Source: Vreelandella zhaodongensis (lineage in GTDB: Bacteria > Pseudomonadota > Gammaproteobacteria > Pseudomonadales > Halomonadaceae). Taken from it: a DNA stretch of 64,000 nt. The notes under the pieces are model-generated. The model was not told the origin of the DNA. It made no database searches and worked only from the letters and a program-made list of their open reading frames with translations. Shown piece by piece: positions 27,795 through 39,162 of this stretch. The translations under genes and the position numbers were made by a program. The stretch is taken from positions 62,001 through 126,000 of the forward strand of contig NZ_JACCDD010000008.1 of assembly GCF_013415115.1 (NCBI RefSeq), written 5' to 3'. The first letter of the stretch is position 1. Each line of letters starts with the position of its first letter.

Positions 27795-29198
27795 ATGCGA
27801 CTGTTTGAAACTCGAGCCGGTGATGATGGCCTGCCGGGGCCTGAGCGTGCGCTAGCAGTGCTGGCCTTGGTAACTGGTACGCTGATGGCGGTGGTCGACA
27901 CCACTATGGTTAATTTGGCCCTCCCGACGATTGCAGCTGACCTCAATGTGCCCGCCTCTAGGGCGGTGTGGGTCACCAATGTATTTCAGGTGGTATGCGC
28001 TGCGTTTCTACTTGTGTTTGCAGGCGTCAGTGAGCTGGTAACTCGGCGACGGCTTTATTTAATCGGCCTAGCTACCTTCGTCGTCGCGTCGCTGGGCGCA
28101 GCGCTATCGCGTAATTTAGAAACGTTGCTAGTGTTTCGCGCCTTACAAGGCTTAGGTGCGGCGGCCACGCTTTCTATCGGCCCATCACTTTATCGAGCGA
28201 TCTTTCCGGCGCGCTTATTGGGGAGCGCGCTGGGGCTTAGCGCGTTAGTGGTTGCCGGTGGCTACGCGGCAGGCCCAACGTTGAGTGGCGTCATCCTCTC
28301 GTTTGCCGACTGGCCCTGGCTATTTGCACTTAATGTACCGCTTGGCGTGTGCTCGTTGTGGCTCGCCATTCGCGCATTGCCCCGAGATAAACCACGCCAA
28401 GGTAGTTTTGATAGGCTGGGTGCGTTTCTATCAATGCTGATGCTGGCCAGCTTCTTTCTTGCCATGGATGCGGTTGGGCACGCCGCACCGCTGTGGCAAA
28501 GCGCTGGTTGGGCGGTGGTAGCTGTGCTGGCTTGTGCGCTGTTTATTCAACGCCAGCGCCACGCACCTTATCCACTGCTACCGCTAAGCATATTTGCTGA
28601 AAAACGCTTTACGTTGGCGGTTTCTGCATCAGGGTTGGCCTTTATCGGTCAGGGACTAACATTTGTCGCGCTATCGTTTTTTTACCAGGAGCAAATGGGG
28701 TTCTCGCCGCTGGAAACGGCATGGCTGTTCACCCCATGGCCGTTAGCGATTATGGTTGTTGGCCCCCTGGCAGGTCGTTTGGCTGATCGGATTAATCCCA
28801 GCCTACTTTCAAGCGCAGGCTTGGTGCTGCTGATTATTGGTTTAGTTGCGTTGGCGCTAGTAGACGAAACGACGGGTGTGGCAGGTAGTCTGTGGCGCAC
28901 CGCATTGTGCGGTATAGGTTTTGGATTGTTTCAGCCACCTAATAACCGTGAAATGATGGGCAGCCTGCCGCTTGAAAGAAGTGCCAACGTATCCGGCGTG
29001 ATGAGCACCACCCGTACCGTTGGGCAATCGTTTGGGGTGGCCTTGGTGGGGGCAGCCTTGGCGCTGGGTTCACCCGTCCAGATAACGTTATGGCTGGGGG
29101 CGGGCACTACGCTGCTAGCGCTGGTGGTAAGCCTTTCCCGGGTGGCACTGGCACAGCGTGCTCTCGTTGAGCGGCGGGCATCGTCTGTTAGCAAGTAA
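27795..29198 (+). CDS. MFS transporter, 14-TM DHA2-type drug/proton antiporter family
   Basis: The product is 467 residues with about 14 hydrophobic helices. The first helix has VVDTTMVNLALPTIAADL, motif D1 of the DHA2 family; motif A-like VTRRRLYLIG follows helix 2, and motif C-like GPSLYRAIFPARLLGSALGLSALVVAGGYAAGPTLSG lies near helix 5 (key part GGYAAGPTLSG). Members export drugs, dyes or metabolites in exchange for protons. AGGAAC upstream of ATG 27795 serves as ribosome-binding site. No regulator gene is adjacent, so the substrate is not hinted at. Confidence 0.87.
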   Translation: MRLFETRAGDDGLPGPERALAVLALVTGTLMAVVDTTMVNLALPTIAADLNVPASRAVWVTNVFQVVCAAFLLVFAGVSELVTRRRLYLIGLATFVVASLGAALSRNLETLLVFRALQGLGAAATLSIGPSLYRAIFPARLLGSALGLSALVVAGGYAAGPTLSGVILSFADWPWLFALNVPLGVCSLWLAIRALPRDKPRQGSFDRLGAFLSMLMLASFFLAMDAVGHAAPLWQSAGWAVVAVLACALFIQRQRHAPYPLLPLSIFAEKRFTLAVSASGLAFIGQGLTFVALSFFYQEQMGFSPLETAWLFTPWPLAIMVVGPLAGRLADRINPSLLSSAGLVLLIIGLVALALVDETTGVAGSLWRTALCGIGFGLFQPPNNREMMGSLPLERSANVSGVMSTTRTVGQSFGVALVGAALALGSPVQITLWLGAGTTLLALVVSLSRVALAQRALVERRASSVSK

Positions 29199-29241
29199 GG
29201 GCGTACAATAGATCGGTTGCTGATTGAAGGAGAAAGCACTC

Positions 29242-29550
29242 ATGGCGATGCAGACACAGATTGAGCAGAAGTTAGCGGCGTTAGCGCCCGACGTGCTGCA
29301 CGTAGAAAACGAAAGTCATATGCATAACGTGCCAGCTAACGCTGAGACACACTTTAAAGTCACGCTGGTAAGTGACAGCTTCGAGGGCATCATGCCGGTG
29401 AAGCGCCACCAGCAGATCTACGCCCTGCTTGCTGATGAGTTGTCTGGCCCAGTGCATGCATTGGCGCTGCACCTTTACACCCCGAAAGAGTGGCAGGTGC
29501 GAGGCGGTGAGCGTCCTGACTCGCCCAATTGTCGTGGCGGCGGCCAGTGA
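29242..29550 (+). CDS. bolA: BolA-family protein
   Basis: The product is 102 residues. The core SHMHNVPANAETHFKVTLVS, FEGIMPVKRHQQIYALL and VHALALHLYTPKEW follows E. coli BolA closely; the conserved His residues can coordinate a [2Fe-2S] cluster with monothiol glutaredoxins. BolA affects morphology, stress response and iron-sulfur transfer. GGAG lies nine bases before ATG 29242. The stop overlaps the next start (GTGA at 29547-29550). Confidence 0.9.
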   Translation: MAMQTQIEQKLAALAPDVLHVENESHMHNVPANAETHFKVTLVSDSFEGIMPVKRHQQIYALLADELSGPVHALALHLYTPKEWQVRGGERPDSPNCRGGGQ

Positions 29551-30416
29551 CCCCAGACGTTATTCGCCGGCAGTATCTGGATGCCATGGGCATCACTGGA
29601 TGGGCATCCAAATATCAGCTGCCTAACGCGCTTCCCACCGAGACGTGCGAATGGGAAGATGCGCCTGCTGCCACTCCGCCGCGAGAGCGCCTTCACGCGC
29701 TGTTGGACGACGCACCTTCACCGCCGCGCCCGCGTAATCAGTCGCCTGAAGGTGATAGCGCTCCTGTGGCCGCTGGCACGGTATCCTCTTCGGCCCCCGC
29801 TGCAGTGCGTGCACTGCTTGGGCAGCCACCGGTTGCTGATAGTAAGCCAGCCGACGCCTCCGTTGCTTCTAAACAGGAAAGTTCTACACAGGAAGGTTCT
29901 ACGCCGGAGAAGCAGTCTGTTAGCAAGGTCGAGCCGCTTACGTTCAGCCTTTCCTGCGTTTGTATTGGAGGCCGTTGGTTAAGTCTTCATGAGGGTGAAA
30001 TAACGCCTGTTGAACAGCAACTGCTTGGCAATATGCTGCGGGCTGCTGGCGTGTTGAACGGTGAGATGCCCACGGTTGCGCACTTTAAATGGCCGCCAAT
30101 GGCCAACACCTTCCTGCCAGAAGAGCCGCTGGAAGAAGCGCAAGAAGGGGTGGCCGCCTTTATCGCTGGTGCGGCTGGCAGGCAAGGATGGCGGCTAGAG
30201 CGCGTATTGTGGTGGGGATCTGACGAGTTACCCGATAATTCGCCCTTAGCGCGGGTCATGGCGGTTAGCCAGCAATGCAGCCAAACGCTGTCGCTGCCTG
30301 TTTGGCAAGGTCCTGCTCTGAAAACGCTGACCGAGCAAGCGAGTGCCAAGCGTAAGCTTTGGCCTGCACTGGTGGCGCTTGGGGAGCTGTGGCGTGTTGA
30401 GGTCACCACCCAGTGA
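29547..30416 (+). CDS. Probable DNA polymerase III psi subunit relative (HolD-like)
   Basis: The product is 289 residues from GTG 29547. The N-terminus RRQYLDAMGITGWASKYQLP resembles the LQQLGITQW start of E. coli HolD, the part that binds the clamp loader. A Pro/Ser/Ala-rich linker (about 50-130) follows, then a conserved C-terminal half (GGRWLSLHEGEITPVEQQLLGNMLRAAG, quoted in part; LWWGSDELPDNSPLA). E. coli has holD directly before rimI; a diverged psi upstream of rimI has been reported in P. aeruginosa. I infer the same role in joining chi/SSB to the clamp loader. Sequence similarity is weak, so this is largely positional. Confidence 0.6.
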   Translation: MTPDVIRRQYLDAMGITGWASKYQLPNALPTETCEWEDAPAATPPRERLHALLDDAPSPPRPRNQSPEGDSAPVAAGTVSSSAPAAVRALLGQPPVADSKPADASVASKQESSTQEGSTPEKQSVSKVEPLTFSLSCVCIGGRWLSLHEGEITPVEQQLLGNMLRAAGVLNGEMPTVAHFKWPPMANTFLPEEPLEEAQEGVAAFIAGAAGRQGWRLERVLWWGSDELPDNSPLARVMAVSQQCSQTLSLPVWQGPALKTLTEQASAKRKLWPALVALGELWRVEVTTQ

Positions 30417-30886
30417 TAAGCCCATTAAGTACAGCTGATAGTGCTGAGTTACAGGCATTAGAAGCGCAAGCTAACAGTGGCATAAGCTCGCAGCATCTTC
30501 GCGATGTACTGGACGACCCTAATTCACTGGTGATTGGTTACTGGCAACAGGAAGCCTTGTTTGGCCAAGTGTCCGCCGGTGAGCTATTGCTTGGCTATGC
30601 CATCGTGGTTCGTTTGCCATTTGAAGCAGAGCTTCAAGCGATAGGGGTGCTCCCGCAAAAGCAAGGTCAGGGAGTCGGCGGGAAGTTGCTTGGCGAAGTG
30701 GTTGCCCGCGCTAGACAGTGGCAAAGCGAACGCTTACTACTCGAAGTGCGGGCAAGCAACCAGCGTGCGATAAGGCTTTATCAGCATTATGAGTTTAATG
30801 AAGATGGTCGACGCCGAGGTTACTACCCGGCTGCACAGAGCGCGGCCGGGCGGGAAGATGCGCTATTGATGTCGCGCCTACTTTAA
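30413..30886 (+). CDS. rimI: Ribosomal protein S18-alanine N-acetyltransferase RimI
   Basis: The product is 157 residues, a GNAT acetyltransferase that modifies the N-terminal Ala of S18. The acetyl-CoA loop is QKQGQGVGGKLL (Q/RxxGxG/A), and the C-terminal block is LEVRASNQRAIRLYQHYEF, close to RimI. GTG 30413 overlaps the preceding stop (GTGA). The stop codon TAA (30884-30886) overlaps the stop of the convergent zapB by the palindrome TTAA. Confidence 0.88.
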   Translation: MISPLSTADSAELQALEAQANSGISSQHLRDVLDDPNSLVIGYWQQEALFGQVSAGELLLGYAIVVRLPFEAELQAIGVLPQKQGQGVGGKLLGEVVARARQWQSERLLLEVRASNQRAIRLYQHYEFNEDGRRRGYYPAAQSAAGREDALLMSRLL

Positions 30887-31077
30887 GGCGCGCTGACGTC
30901 ATCAAGGCCTTCAAACTTGCTCAGTACGCCCTGTAAGCGACGTTCCCACTCTTCTCGCTCTTGGGATAGCTGAGCGTTCTCACTACGCAGCTCTTCGTTT
31001 TCCAGCTTCATCAACTCCAGTGCTTCAACGGTGTCGGTGATTTTCTGTTCCAACTGGTTAAATAACTCAAGACTCAT
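30883..31077 (-). CDS. zapB: Cell division coiled-coil protein ZapB-like
   Basis: The product is 64 residues, nearly all one coiled coil: MSLELFNQLEQKITDTVEAL begins the heptads, with NEELRSENAQLSQEREEW in the middle. The pattern and opening fit ZapB, which binds ZapA at the Z-ring and layers it toward MatP. ATG 31077 has GGAGG five bases upstream; the frame extends 17 codons further without support. Confidence 0.8.
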   Translation of the reverse strand: MSLELFNQLEQKITDTVEALELMKLENEELRSENAQLSQEREEWERRLQGVLSKFEGLDDVSAP

Positions 31078-31184
31078 GTCTACCTCCAGTAATGTCGACA
31101 GGTACATTACCTGCCATAACGGGGACAAAATAGTAATTCAGTTGGGCGAGCGTAACGCCGCTGTAAGATTGCGGCAAGCGCAGT

Positions 31185-31808
31185 TTACACGGGTTTACGA
31201 AGATAGAGTCGAGCGGCACTTTCGCCAGCGAGAGTTTCTCGGTAAAGCTGCCAGTTGGCGGGGACTTCTGGAGAGAGAGACTTTTCAGTTTCCACGTAGA
31301 TCATGGCATCGTCAGCGAGCCAGCTGCCGGCTTCTAACGCTGAGCAGCACGGGGCGGCTAACCCTTGGTGAAACGGTGGGTCAAGAAAGACCAGATCAGC
31401 GAGGTGGCTGGATTGGCCAAGGAACGTTAGGGCATCGGCCGAAATCACCCGGCCATTGCTAGCCCCAAGGGTTATGATGTTTTGGCTAATTAATGCGGCT
31501 ACCTGGGCATCGCGTTCCACAAAGGTAACGCTGGAAGCACCTCGGGAGAGTGATTCAAAGCCGAGTGCCCCTGTTCCGGCAAAAAGATCCAGTACCTGTT
31601 TGCCAAATAGGTGTTGGCCGAGCCAGTTAAACAGCGTTTCACGCACGCGGTCAGGGGTGGGTCTTAGCCCCGGGTGATCAAGCACCGGCAGCTGGCGGCG
31701 GCGAAAGTCGCCGCCGATAATGCGCAATTTGCCCGATGCCTTGACCTGCCCGCGTTGAGCCGTCGATGAGCGAGATGTAGAGGAGCGAGAAGAGCGTTGT
31801 CGTTTCAT
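31185..31808 (-). CDS. rsmD: 16S rRNA (guanine966-N2)-methyltransferase RsmD
   Basis: The product is 207 residues. After a basic Ser/Arg-rich start comes LRIIGGDFRRRQLPVLDHPGLRPTPDRVRETLFNWL-type sequence (key RPTPDRVRETLFNWL), the SAM site DLFAGTGALGFE and the catalytic motif FLDPPFHQG. It methylates G966 of 16S rRNA in the assembling small subunit. It is divergent from ftsY, as in many gammaproteobacteria. Confidence 0.93.
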   Translation of the reverse strand: MKRQRSSRSSTSRSSTAQRGQVKASGKLRIIGGDFRRRQLPVLDHPGLRPTPDRVRETLFNWLGQHLFGKQVLDLFAGTGALGFESLSRGASSVTFVERDAQVAALISQNIITLGASNGRVISADALTFLGQSSHLADLVFLDPPFHQGLAAPCCSALEAGSWLADDAMIYVETEKSLSPEVPANWQLYRETLAGESAARLYLRKPV

Positions 31809-31898
31809 AACGCGGATTGTAGCGGGCTACTTATCCAAAGTCTTGGTCTGCGATGGTAGGATAATCGCAATGTTCACCTATTTAGTCGGATGACACCT

Positions 31899-33235
<1,337 letters not shown>

Positions 33236-33239
<4 letters not shown>

Positions 33240-33904
33240 TCGCTTTTGAACATGTGGGTAAGCGCTATGGAGGGCGCTTTGAGGCATTGGCGCACCTGAA
33301 TTTTCGCGTTGCAAGAGGCGAAATGGTGTTCCTGACCGGGCATTCCGGGGCGGGTAAGAGCTCGTTGCTGCGGTTGATTATGCGCCTTGAGAAGCCCAGT
33401 CGCGGCCGAGTGGTCGTGGCTGGGCACGATATTGCCCAGCTCCACGCCAGCCAAGTACCGTTTTACCGTCGGCAAATTGGTGTGGTGTTTCAAGACCACC
33501 AATTGTTATTTGATCGCAGTGTGTTTCGTAATGTCTCATTACCGTTGGAAATTCAAGGTTTGGAGCCCCGCGAAGCGGCGCGGCGCGTGCGCGCAGCGCT
33601 GGATAAAGTTGGGCTTTTACACCGTGAAAAAGCCTTGCCTGTAGAGCTTTCCGGCGGTGAGCAACAGCGGGTAGGTATTGCTCGTGCGGTGGTTAACAAA
33701 CCAGCGCTATTACTGGCCGATGAGCCTACGGGTAACCTGGATCCGCAGCTTTCTGCCGATATTATGGCACTGTTCGAAGACTTCAATCGTATTGGCACCA
33801 CGGTAATGATTGCCAGCCACGACTTAGCACTGATTGCTCGGCTACGTCACCGAGTTTTGCGCCTGCGCGATGGCCGCCTTGTGGCGGATGAGGGGGCTGT
33901 ATGA
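33236..33904 (+). CDS. ftsE: Cell division ATP-binding protein FtsE
   Basis: The product is 222 residues, a single ABC ATPase: Walker [15 protein letters not shown], signature [14 protein letters not shown] and Walker [13 protein letters not shown]. With FtsX it activates periplasmic amidases that split septal peptidoglycan. Starts and stops overlap by ATGA with both ftsY and ftsX, showing translational coupling. Confidence 0.95.
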
Positions 33905-34947
33905 AGCGTGCTGCCACCCCTCGTCCATCCGGCGCGGCTTTTAATAAGGGCAAACGCCAATCCGCTAAGCCGCCCACGCCCAGTGAGCCATCTGCACGGC
34001 GTGGCGCACGTTCCCAGCAAACGCGTTTTCGCAGCCGTTTGCGGGCCTGGGGGCGCCACCACCGAGCCATGGCGCTGGATAGCCTCTATCGTCTTGTGCG
34101 CCACCCTGTTGGTAGTTTGCTCACCATGCTGGCCATTGCCATTGCGCTGGTTCTCCCAGCAGCGCTTTGGTTAACGCTGGATAGCGCCAAGCTGCTGGAT
34201 GCAGAGCTGGACGAGAGTGCGACGCTGACTATTTACTTGGAACTGTCCATCGACGCCCCCCAGGCGGCGCGCATCGAGGAGGCTGTTGTCGCTGATGAGG
34301 ACGTCGCACAAACACGTTTGATTAGCCCTGAGCAGGGAATGGCAGAGTTCCAGCAGTCGCTGGGGCTGGACGATACGTTGATGGGGCTGGAAGATAATCC
34401 GCTCCCCACCAGTATCGTCATTTACCCGCAAAGCGTTGAGCCTACCGCCATGGAGCAGCTTGCACTGCGCCTTGAAACCTTTTCGGGCGTTGATGAAGTA
34501 CGGGTGGACTTAGCCTGGGTTGAGCGCTTGCGCCATTTGGCGGATTTGGGGCGTCGGGTTGCCCTTGCATTAGGGGTGCTGTTTGGGTTTGGTGTCTTGT
34601 TAGTGGTGGGGAATACGATACGCCTTGCGGTTGAGAGTCGGCGTAGGGAAATCGAAGTGGTGATGCTTATTGGCGCGACCCATGCGTTTGTTCGTAGACC
34701 CTTTTTGTACAGTGGAGCTTGGTACGGCGTGGGCGGAGGCCTGTTGGCACTGGGACTGTTAGGGCTCGGTAATCACTGGCTGTCGATGCCCGTGGCAGCG
34801 CTTGCTGCAAGTTATGGGGCGAACTTCGTATTGCCGCAGTTAGACATGACAGGCTCTACAATTCTGCTATCTTGCAGTACACTACTGGGCTGGCTGGGAG
34901 CTTGGTTGGCGGTTACGCGCCATCTCTCTAGTATAAGTCCGCGTTAA
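33901..34947 (+). CDS. ftsX: Cell division protein FtsX
   Basis: The product is 348 residues. An N-terminal cytoplasmic stretch of about 60 residues is rich in Arg, Pro and Ser (RPSGAAFNKGKRQSAKPPTP). The first membrane helix (GSLLTMLAIAIALVLPAALW) precedes the periplasmic loop that recruits the amidase activator, and three more helices follow at the C-terminal half, for example LALGVLFGFGVLLVVGNTI. ESRRREIEVVMLIGAT is the conserved coupling segment. The basic N-terminal tail is longer than in E. coli as I recall it. Confidence 0.92.
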   Translation: MKRAATPRPSGAAFNKGKRQSAKPPTPSEPSARRGARSQQTRFRSRLRAWGRHHRAMALDSLYRLVRHPVGSLLTMLAIAIALVLPAALWLTLDSAKLLDAELDESATLTIYLELSIDAPQAARIEEAVVADEDVAQTRLISPEQGMAEFQQSLGLDDTLMGLEDNPLPTSIVIYPQSVEPTAMEQLALRLETFSGVDEVRVDLAWVERLRHLADLGRRVALALGVLFGFGVLLVVGNTIRLAVESRRREIEVVMLIGATHAFVRRPFLYSGAWYGVGGGLLALGLLGLGNHWLSMPVAALAASYGANFVLPQLDMTGSTILLSCSTLLGWLGAWLAVTRHLSSISPR

Positions 34948-35023
34948 TTATATGTGTTATGCGGGTATTTGCGGGAATTTCCACCCCGCTAGGTGTCTTA
35001 TGCAGTGAATGCATCGGTCAATT

Positions 35024-35050
35024 GAACCTTACGCTTAGGCTAAGGTCTTA
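35024..35050 (+). promoter_or_regulatory. Possible sigma-E-type promoter of rpoH
   Basis: GAACCTT (35024-35030), a near match to the sigma-E -35 GGAACTT, is separated by 15 bases from TCTTA (35046-35050), near the -10 TCTGA/TCTAA form. E. coli rpoH is partly driven by sigma-E. The matches are imperfect, so this is a suggestion. Confidence 0.35.
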
Positions 35051-35094
35051 GAGTTAATTCAACCACGATAGGTTACAAGGGAGACCACCTGCAC

Positions 35095-35961
35095 ATGAGC
35101 ACTAGTCTTCTACCGGTGGGGCAGCTTTCTCCAGGTCATGATCTGGGCGGCTATATTCGAGCGGTTAACGGCATACCCGTACTAAGCGTTGATGAAGAGC
35201 GCGAGCTTGCTTTCCGACTTTATGATGAAAGCGACTTAGAAGCTGCGCGGCGTTTGGTACTTTCGCACTTGCGTTTTGTTGTGCATATTGCTCGCAGTTA
35301 CTCAGGTTACGGTCTGCCTCAGGCCGATCTAATTCAAGAAGGTAACGTTGGTTTAATGAAAGCCGTCAAGCGCTTCGACCCCAATCAGGGTGTTCGCTTG
35401 GTGTCATTTGCCGTGCACTGGATCAAAGCCGAAATTCATGAGTTTGTGCTGCGTAACTGGCGAATTGTCAAAATTGCCACCACGAAAGCTCAGCGCAAGC
35501 TGTTTTTTAACCTGCGTAGCGCCAAGAAGCGTTTAGCCTGGCTCAACAACGATGAAGTCAATGCGATTGCAGAAGACCTCAACGTGAAGCCTGAGATAGT
35601 GCGCGATATGGAAGGTCGCTTGTCGGCTTACGATGCGGGCTTCGACGCATCACCGAGTGACGACGAAGAGAGCACCTATCAAGCCCCAGCGTATTTTTTA
35701 GATGACGCCTCCGCTGATCCGGCAACGCAGCTAGAAGATAGCGACTTTGAAGAAGATTCAACGCGCCGCTTACAGCTAGCCTTGAAAGGGCTGGATGAGC
35801 GCTCGCGGGATATCTTGCAGCGTCGCTGGCTGACAGATAACAAAGCTACGCTACATGACTTAGCCGACGCCTATGGTGTTAGTGCTGAGCGTATTCGTCA
35901 GCTTGAAAAGAATGCGATGAAAAAGCTGCGCCAGAAGATGGGCGACGCTATCGCCGCCTAA
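35095..35961 (+). CDS. rpoH: RNA polymerase heat-shock sigma factor RpoH (sigma-32)
   Basis: The product is 288 residues. Region 2 shows [20 protein letters not shown] and [20 protein letters not shown], the RpoH box is [15 protein letters not shown], and region 4 ends with [20 protein letters not shown]. It directs transcription of chaperone and protease genes on heat or misfolding stress. The 147-base gap after ftsX allows a separate promoter. A long 5' region could also fold as a thermosensor; I did not identify one. A strong terminator follows. Confidence 0.96.
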   Translation: MSTSLLPVGQLSPGHDLGGYIRAVNGIPVLSVDEERELAFRLYDESDLEAARRLVLSHLRFVVHIARSYSGYGLPQADLIQEGNVGLMKAVKRFDPNQGVRLVSFAVHWIKAEIHEFVLRNWRIVKIATTKAQRKLFFNLRSAKKRLAWLNNDEVNAIAEDLNVKPEIVRDMEGRLSAYDAGFDASPSDDEESTYQAPAYFLDDASADPATQLEDSDFEEDSTRRLQLALKGLDERSRDILQRRWLTDNKATLHDLADAYGVSAERIRQLEKNAMKKLRQKMGDAIAA

Positions 35962-35981
35962 TTAGATAGCTGCGCTCAATA

Positions 35982-36015
35982 AACGCCCCGAAGGCACTGC
36001 CTGCGGGGCGTTTTT
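35982..36015 (+). terminator. Rho-independent terminator of rpoH
   Basis: AACGCCCCG (35982-35990) pairs with CGGGGCGTT (36004-36012), followed by a T-run. It lies between the convergent rpoH and slmA genes and may act on both. Confidence 0.87.
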
Positions 36016-36051
36016 ATTGGGTGACTGATTGCTTGATGTGTCAGAGGCTAA

Positions 36052-36660
36052 CTAAGCCGGTTGCGCGGCTTCTCGAAATAATTGGCTGGAAAGAAGCCCC
36101 CATTGGTCCTCCCAGTGTTCTGTCGGCAAACGTTTGAAGTCACTGCGCACGTACTGAGAAATACGTCCCTCGGCCTGTGCGATCAATAGATTGGCTGCTG
36201 CTGAAGGCGATATGCTAGTTCGCAGTCCCTCCCGCAGCTCAGCTTCTCGTAGTACTTGTTTTAGCTGGGTTTCCAGGCGCTCGAACAGTTGATGCACCCG
36301 TTGGCGCAGTCGAGCCGTTTCACCAGTAAGTACATCGCCTCCCAATACCCTGGCAAGCCCCGGGTTTTTCTCGGCAAAGCCCAGTAACAGGGTGAGGATG
36401 GTGCCGCAGCGAGACGTTGCATCAGGGATGTCTTCTAGGATGCGAGTGATGCGCGCAAAGATGCTTTCTTCGATAAAGTCGATCAGGCTCTCAAACATGC
36501 GCGCTTTGCTTGGGAAATGGCGGTACAGCGCCGCTTCTGAAACGCCCACTTGGCGGGCAAGCGCCGCAGTTGTAATGCGCTTGCCGCTATCCTCTTCCAG
36601 CATAATGGCCAAGGCTTGCAAGATCTGCTCGCGGCGGCGAGGTTTTTGTTCGTCACTCAT
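36052..36660 (-). CDS. slmA: Nucleoid occlusion factor SlmA (TetR family)
   Basis: The product is 202 residues. The TetR-type helix-turn-helix reads [28 protein letters not shown], of which [13 protein letters not shown] is diagnostic for Slm[13 protein letters not shown] and [20 protein letters not shown] also agree. It binds chromosomal SBS sites and blocks FtsZ assembly over the nucleoid. ATG 36660 has GGAGGA upstream. It belongs to the coaBC-dut-algC-argB group on the minus strand. Confidence 0.9.
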   Translation of the reverse strand: MSDEQKPRRREQILQALAIMLEEDSGKRITTAALARQVGVSEAALYRHFPSKARMFESLIDFIEESIFARITRILEDIPDATSRCGTILTLLLGFAEKNPGLARVLGGDVLTGETARLRQRVHQLFERLETQLKQVLREAELREGLRTSISPSAAANLLIAQAEGRISQYVRSDFKRLPTEHWEDQWGLLSSQLFREAAQPA

Positions 36661-36681
36661 GACGTTAGTCCTCCGTCGCGA

Positions 36682-37620
<939 letters not shown>

Positions 37621-37737
37621 TTATCGCGACTGCTATTACAGCGCGAGCATTGGCTTTTCCATGCGGCGTGTTATCTGTCGTTTTTATTTGCCGTTTTAAT
37701 TATGTCGCACGTTCTGTTGGCGTGGTTTCTCTGTTAC

Positions 37738-39126
37738 TCACCCAGTTGAGGTTTCGGGGATAGTAAGTGCTGGCGCAACCTTCGATAGCGCGCTGGCGAA
37801 AAGCTCTTTTATACGGGCAAGCGATGCAGCATTGCTACCCTCAAATCGTAGCACTAGTGCAGGTGTGGTGTTCGAGGCTCGGCAAAGTCCCCAGCCATCG
37901 GTATAGTCCACCCGAATACCGTCAATGGTGGTCTTGATACCTTCGCCGAAGTCGCCCTCTCTGGCAAGCTTCTTGATCAGCGCAAATTTTTCTTCATCAG
38001 CCACCGGAATATTAATTTCCGGGGTGCCAATATCTTGCGGAAATTGGTCAAACAGTTCATCGGCGCTGCCGGGGTGATGGGCTAGAATTTCAAGCAAGCG
38101 GGCTGCGGCGTAGAGGCCGTCGTCAAAGCCATACCAGCGCTCTTTAAAGAAAATATGCCCGCTCATTTCACCGCCTAGCTCAGCGCCGGTTTCCCGCATG
38201 CGCGCTTTGATTAGCGAATGCCCAGTGCGCCACATTTCAGGTTCGCCGCCAGCCTCGCTAATAACCCGAGCCAGGTTGCCGGTGCACTTGATGTCGAAGA
38301 TCACCTTGGCGCCTGGGGTGCGTGACAGCATATCTGCCGCGAATACCATCAATAGATGGTCAGGGTAGATCATGCGGCCACGTGGCGTGACAACCCCTAA
38401 GCGGTCGCCGTCGCCGTCAAAGGCCAAGCCAATATCGGCACCCGTTTCATTAACGCTGTTGATTAAATCGCGCAGGTTTTCAGGTTTGCCTGGATCGGGG
38501 TGGTGGTTCGGGAAGTTGCCGTCAATTTCGGCAAATAGTGGGGTCGTTTTTACCCCCAGGCGCTCGATAAGCAGCGGGCCAAGCTCTCCGGCGACCCCGT
38601 TGCCACAGTCCACCACGGCGCGCAGTGGGCGCTCAATCTGGATGTCACTAATAATTCTTTCAAGGTATGCCGTGCGCAGGTCGTGCTGGTGAACACTGCC
38701 TTCGCCGCTGGTTAGGTCGTTTGCTTGGATGCGCTCATAGAGCGCAGTAATCGCATCGCCAGAAAGCGTTTCGCCCGCTAAGACAATTTTGAAGCCGTTA
38801 TAGTCAGGCGGGTTGTGGCTGCCGGTTAGCATTACCCCCGAGCAGCTTTCAGGCAGTGTGTGAGTGGCGAAGTAAAGCACGGGTGTGGGTACCATGCCGA
38901 TATCAATAACGTCTCGTCCTGAGGCTGTTAGGCCGCGAATCAGTGCTGCTTGCAGACGCGGCCCAGAAAGTCGCCCGTCACGTGCAACCACCACCGTTTG
39001 CTCGCCCCGCGCGGCGGCTTCAGAGCCAACGGCGCGACCAATGAGCTCGGTGGTGGCTTCGCTCAGCGTATCGCCCACAATGCCGCGAATGTCGTAAGCA
39101 CGAAATATCGACGCAGGTACGTTCAT
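37738..39126 (-). CDS. algC: Phosphomannomutase/phosphoglucomutase (AlgC type)
   Basis: The product is 462 residues. It interconverts hexose 1- and 6-phosphates for LPS, exopolysaccharide and nucleotide-sugar synthesis. Visible sites are the phosphoserine loop TGSHNPPDYNGFK, the Mg loop AFDGDGDRLGVV, the sugar-binding GGEMSGHIFF and the phosphate-binding RASNTTPALVLRFEG. AGGAG precedes ATG 39126. It lies between dut and argB, as in Pseudomonas. Confidence 0.94.
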   Translation of the reverse strand: MNVPASIFRAYDIRGIVGDTLSEATTELIGRAVGSEAAARGEQTVVVARDGRLSGPRLQAALIRGLTASGRDVIDIGMVPTPVLYFATHTLPESCSGVMLTGSHNPPDYNGFKIVLAGETLSGDAITALYERIQANDLTSGEGSVHQHDLRTAYLERIISDIQIERPLRAVVDCGNGVAGELGPLLIERLGVKTTPLFAEIDGNFPNHHPDPGKPENLRDLINSVNETGADIGLAFDGDGDRLGVVTPRGRMIYPDHLLMVFAADMLSRTPGAKVIFDIKCTGNLARVISEAGGEPEMWRTGHSLIKARMRETGAELGGEMSGHIFFKERWYGFDDGLYAAARLLEILAHHPGSADELFDQFPQDIGTPEINIPVADEEKFALIKKLAREGDFGEGIKTTIDGIRVDYTDGWGLCRASNTTPALVLRFEGSNAASLARIKELFASALSKVAPALTIPETSTG

Positions 39127-39162
39127 GGTCGCTCCTAGGTATACGATAAAACAGCGCTTGGC

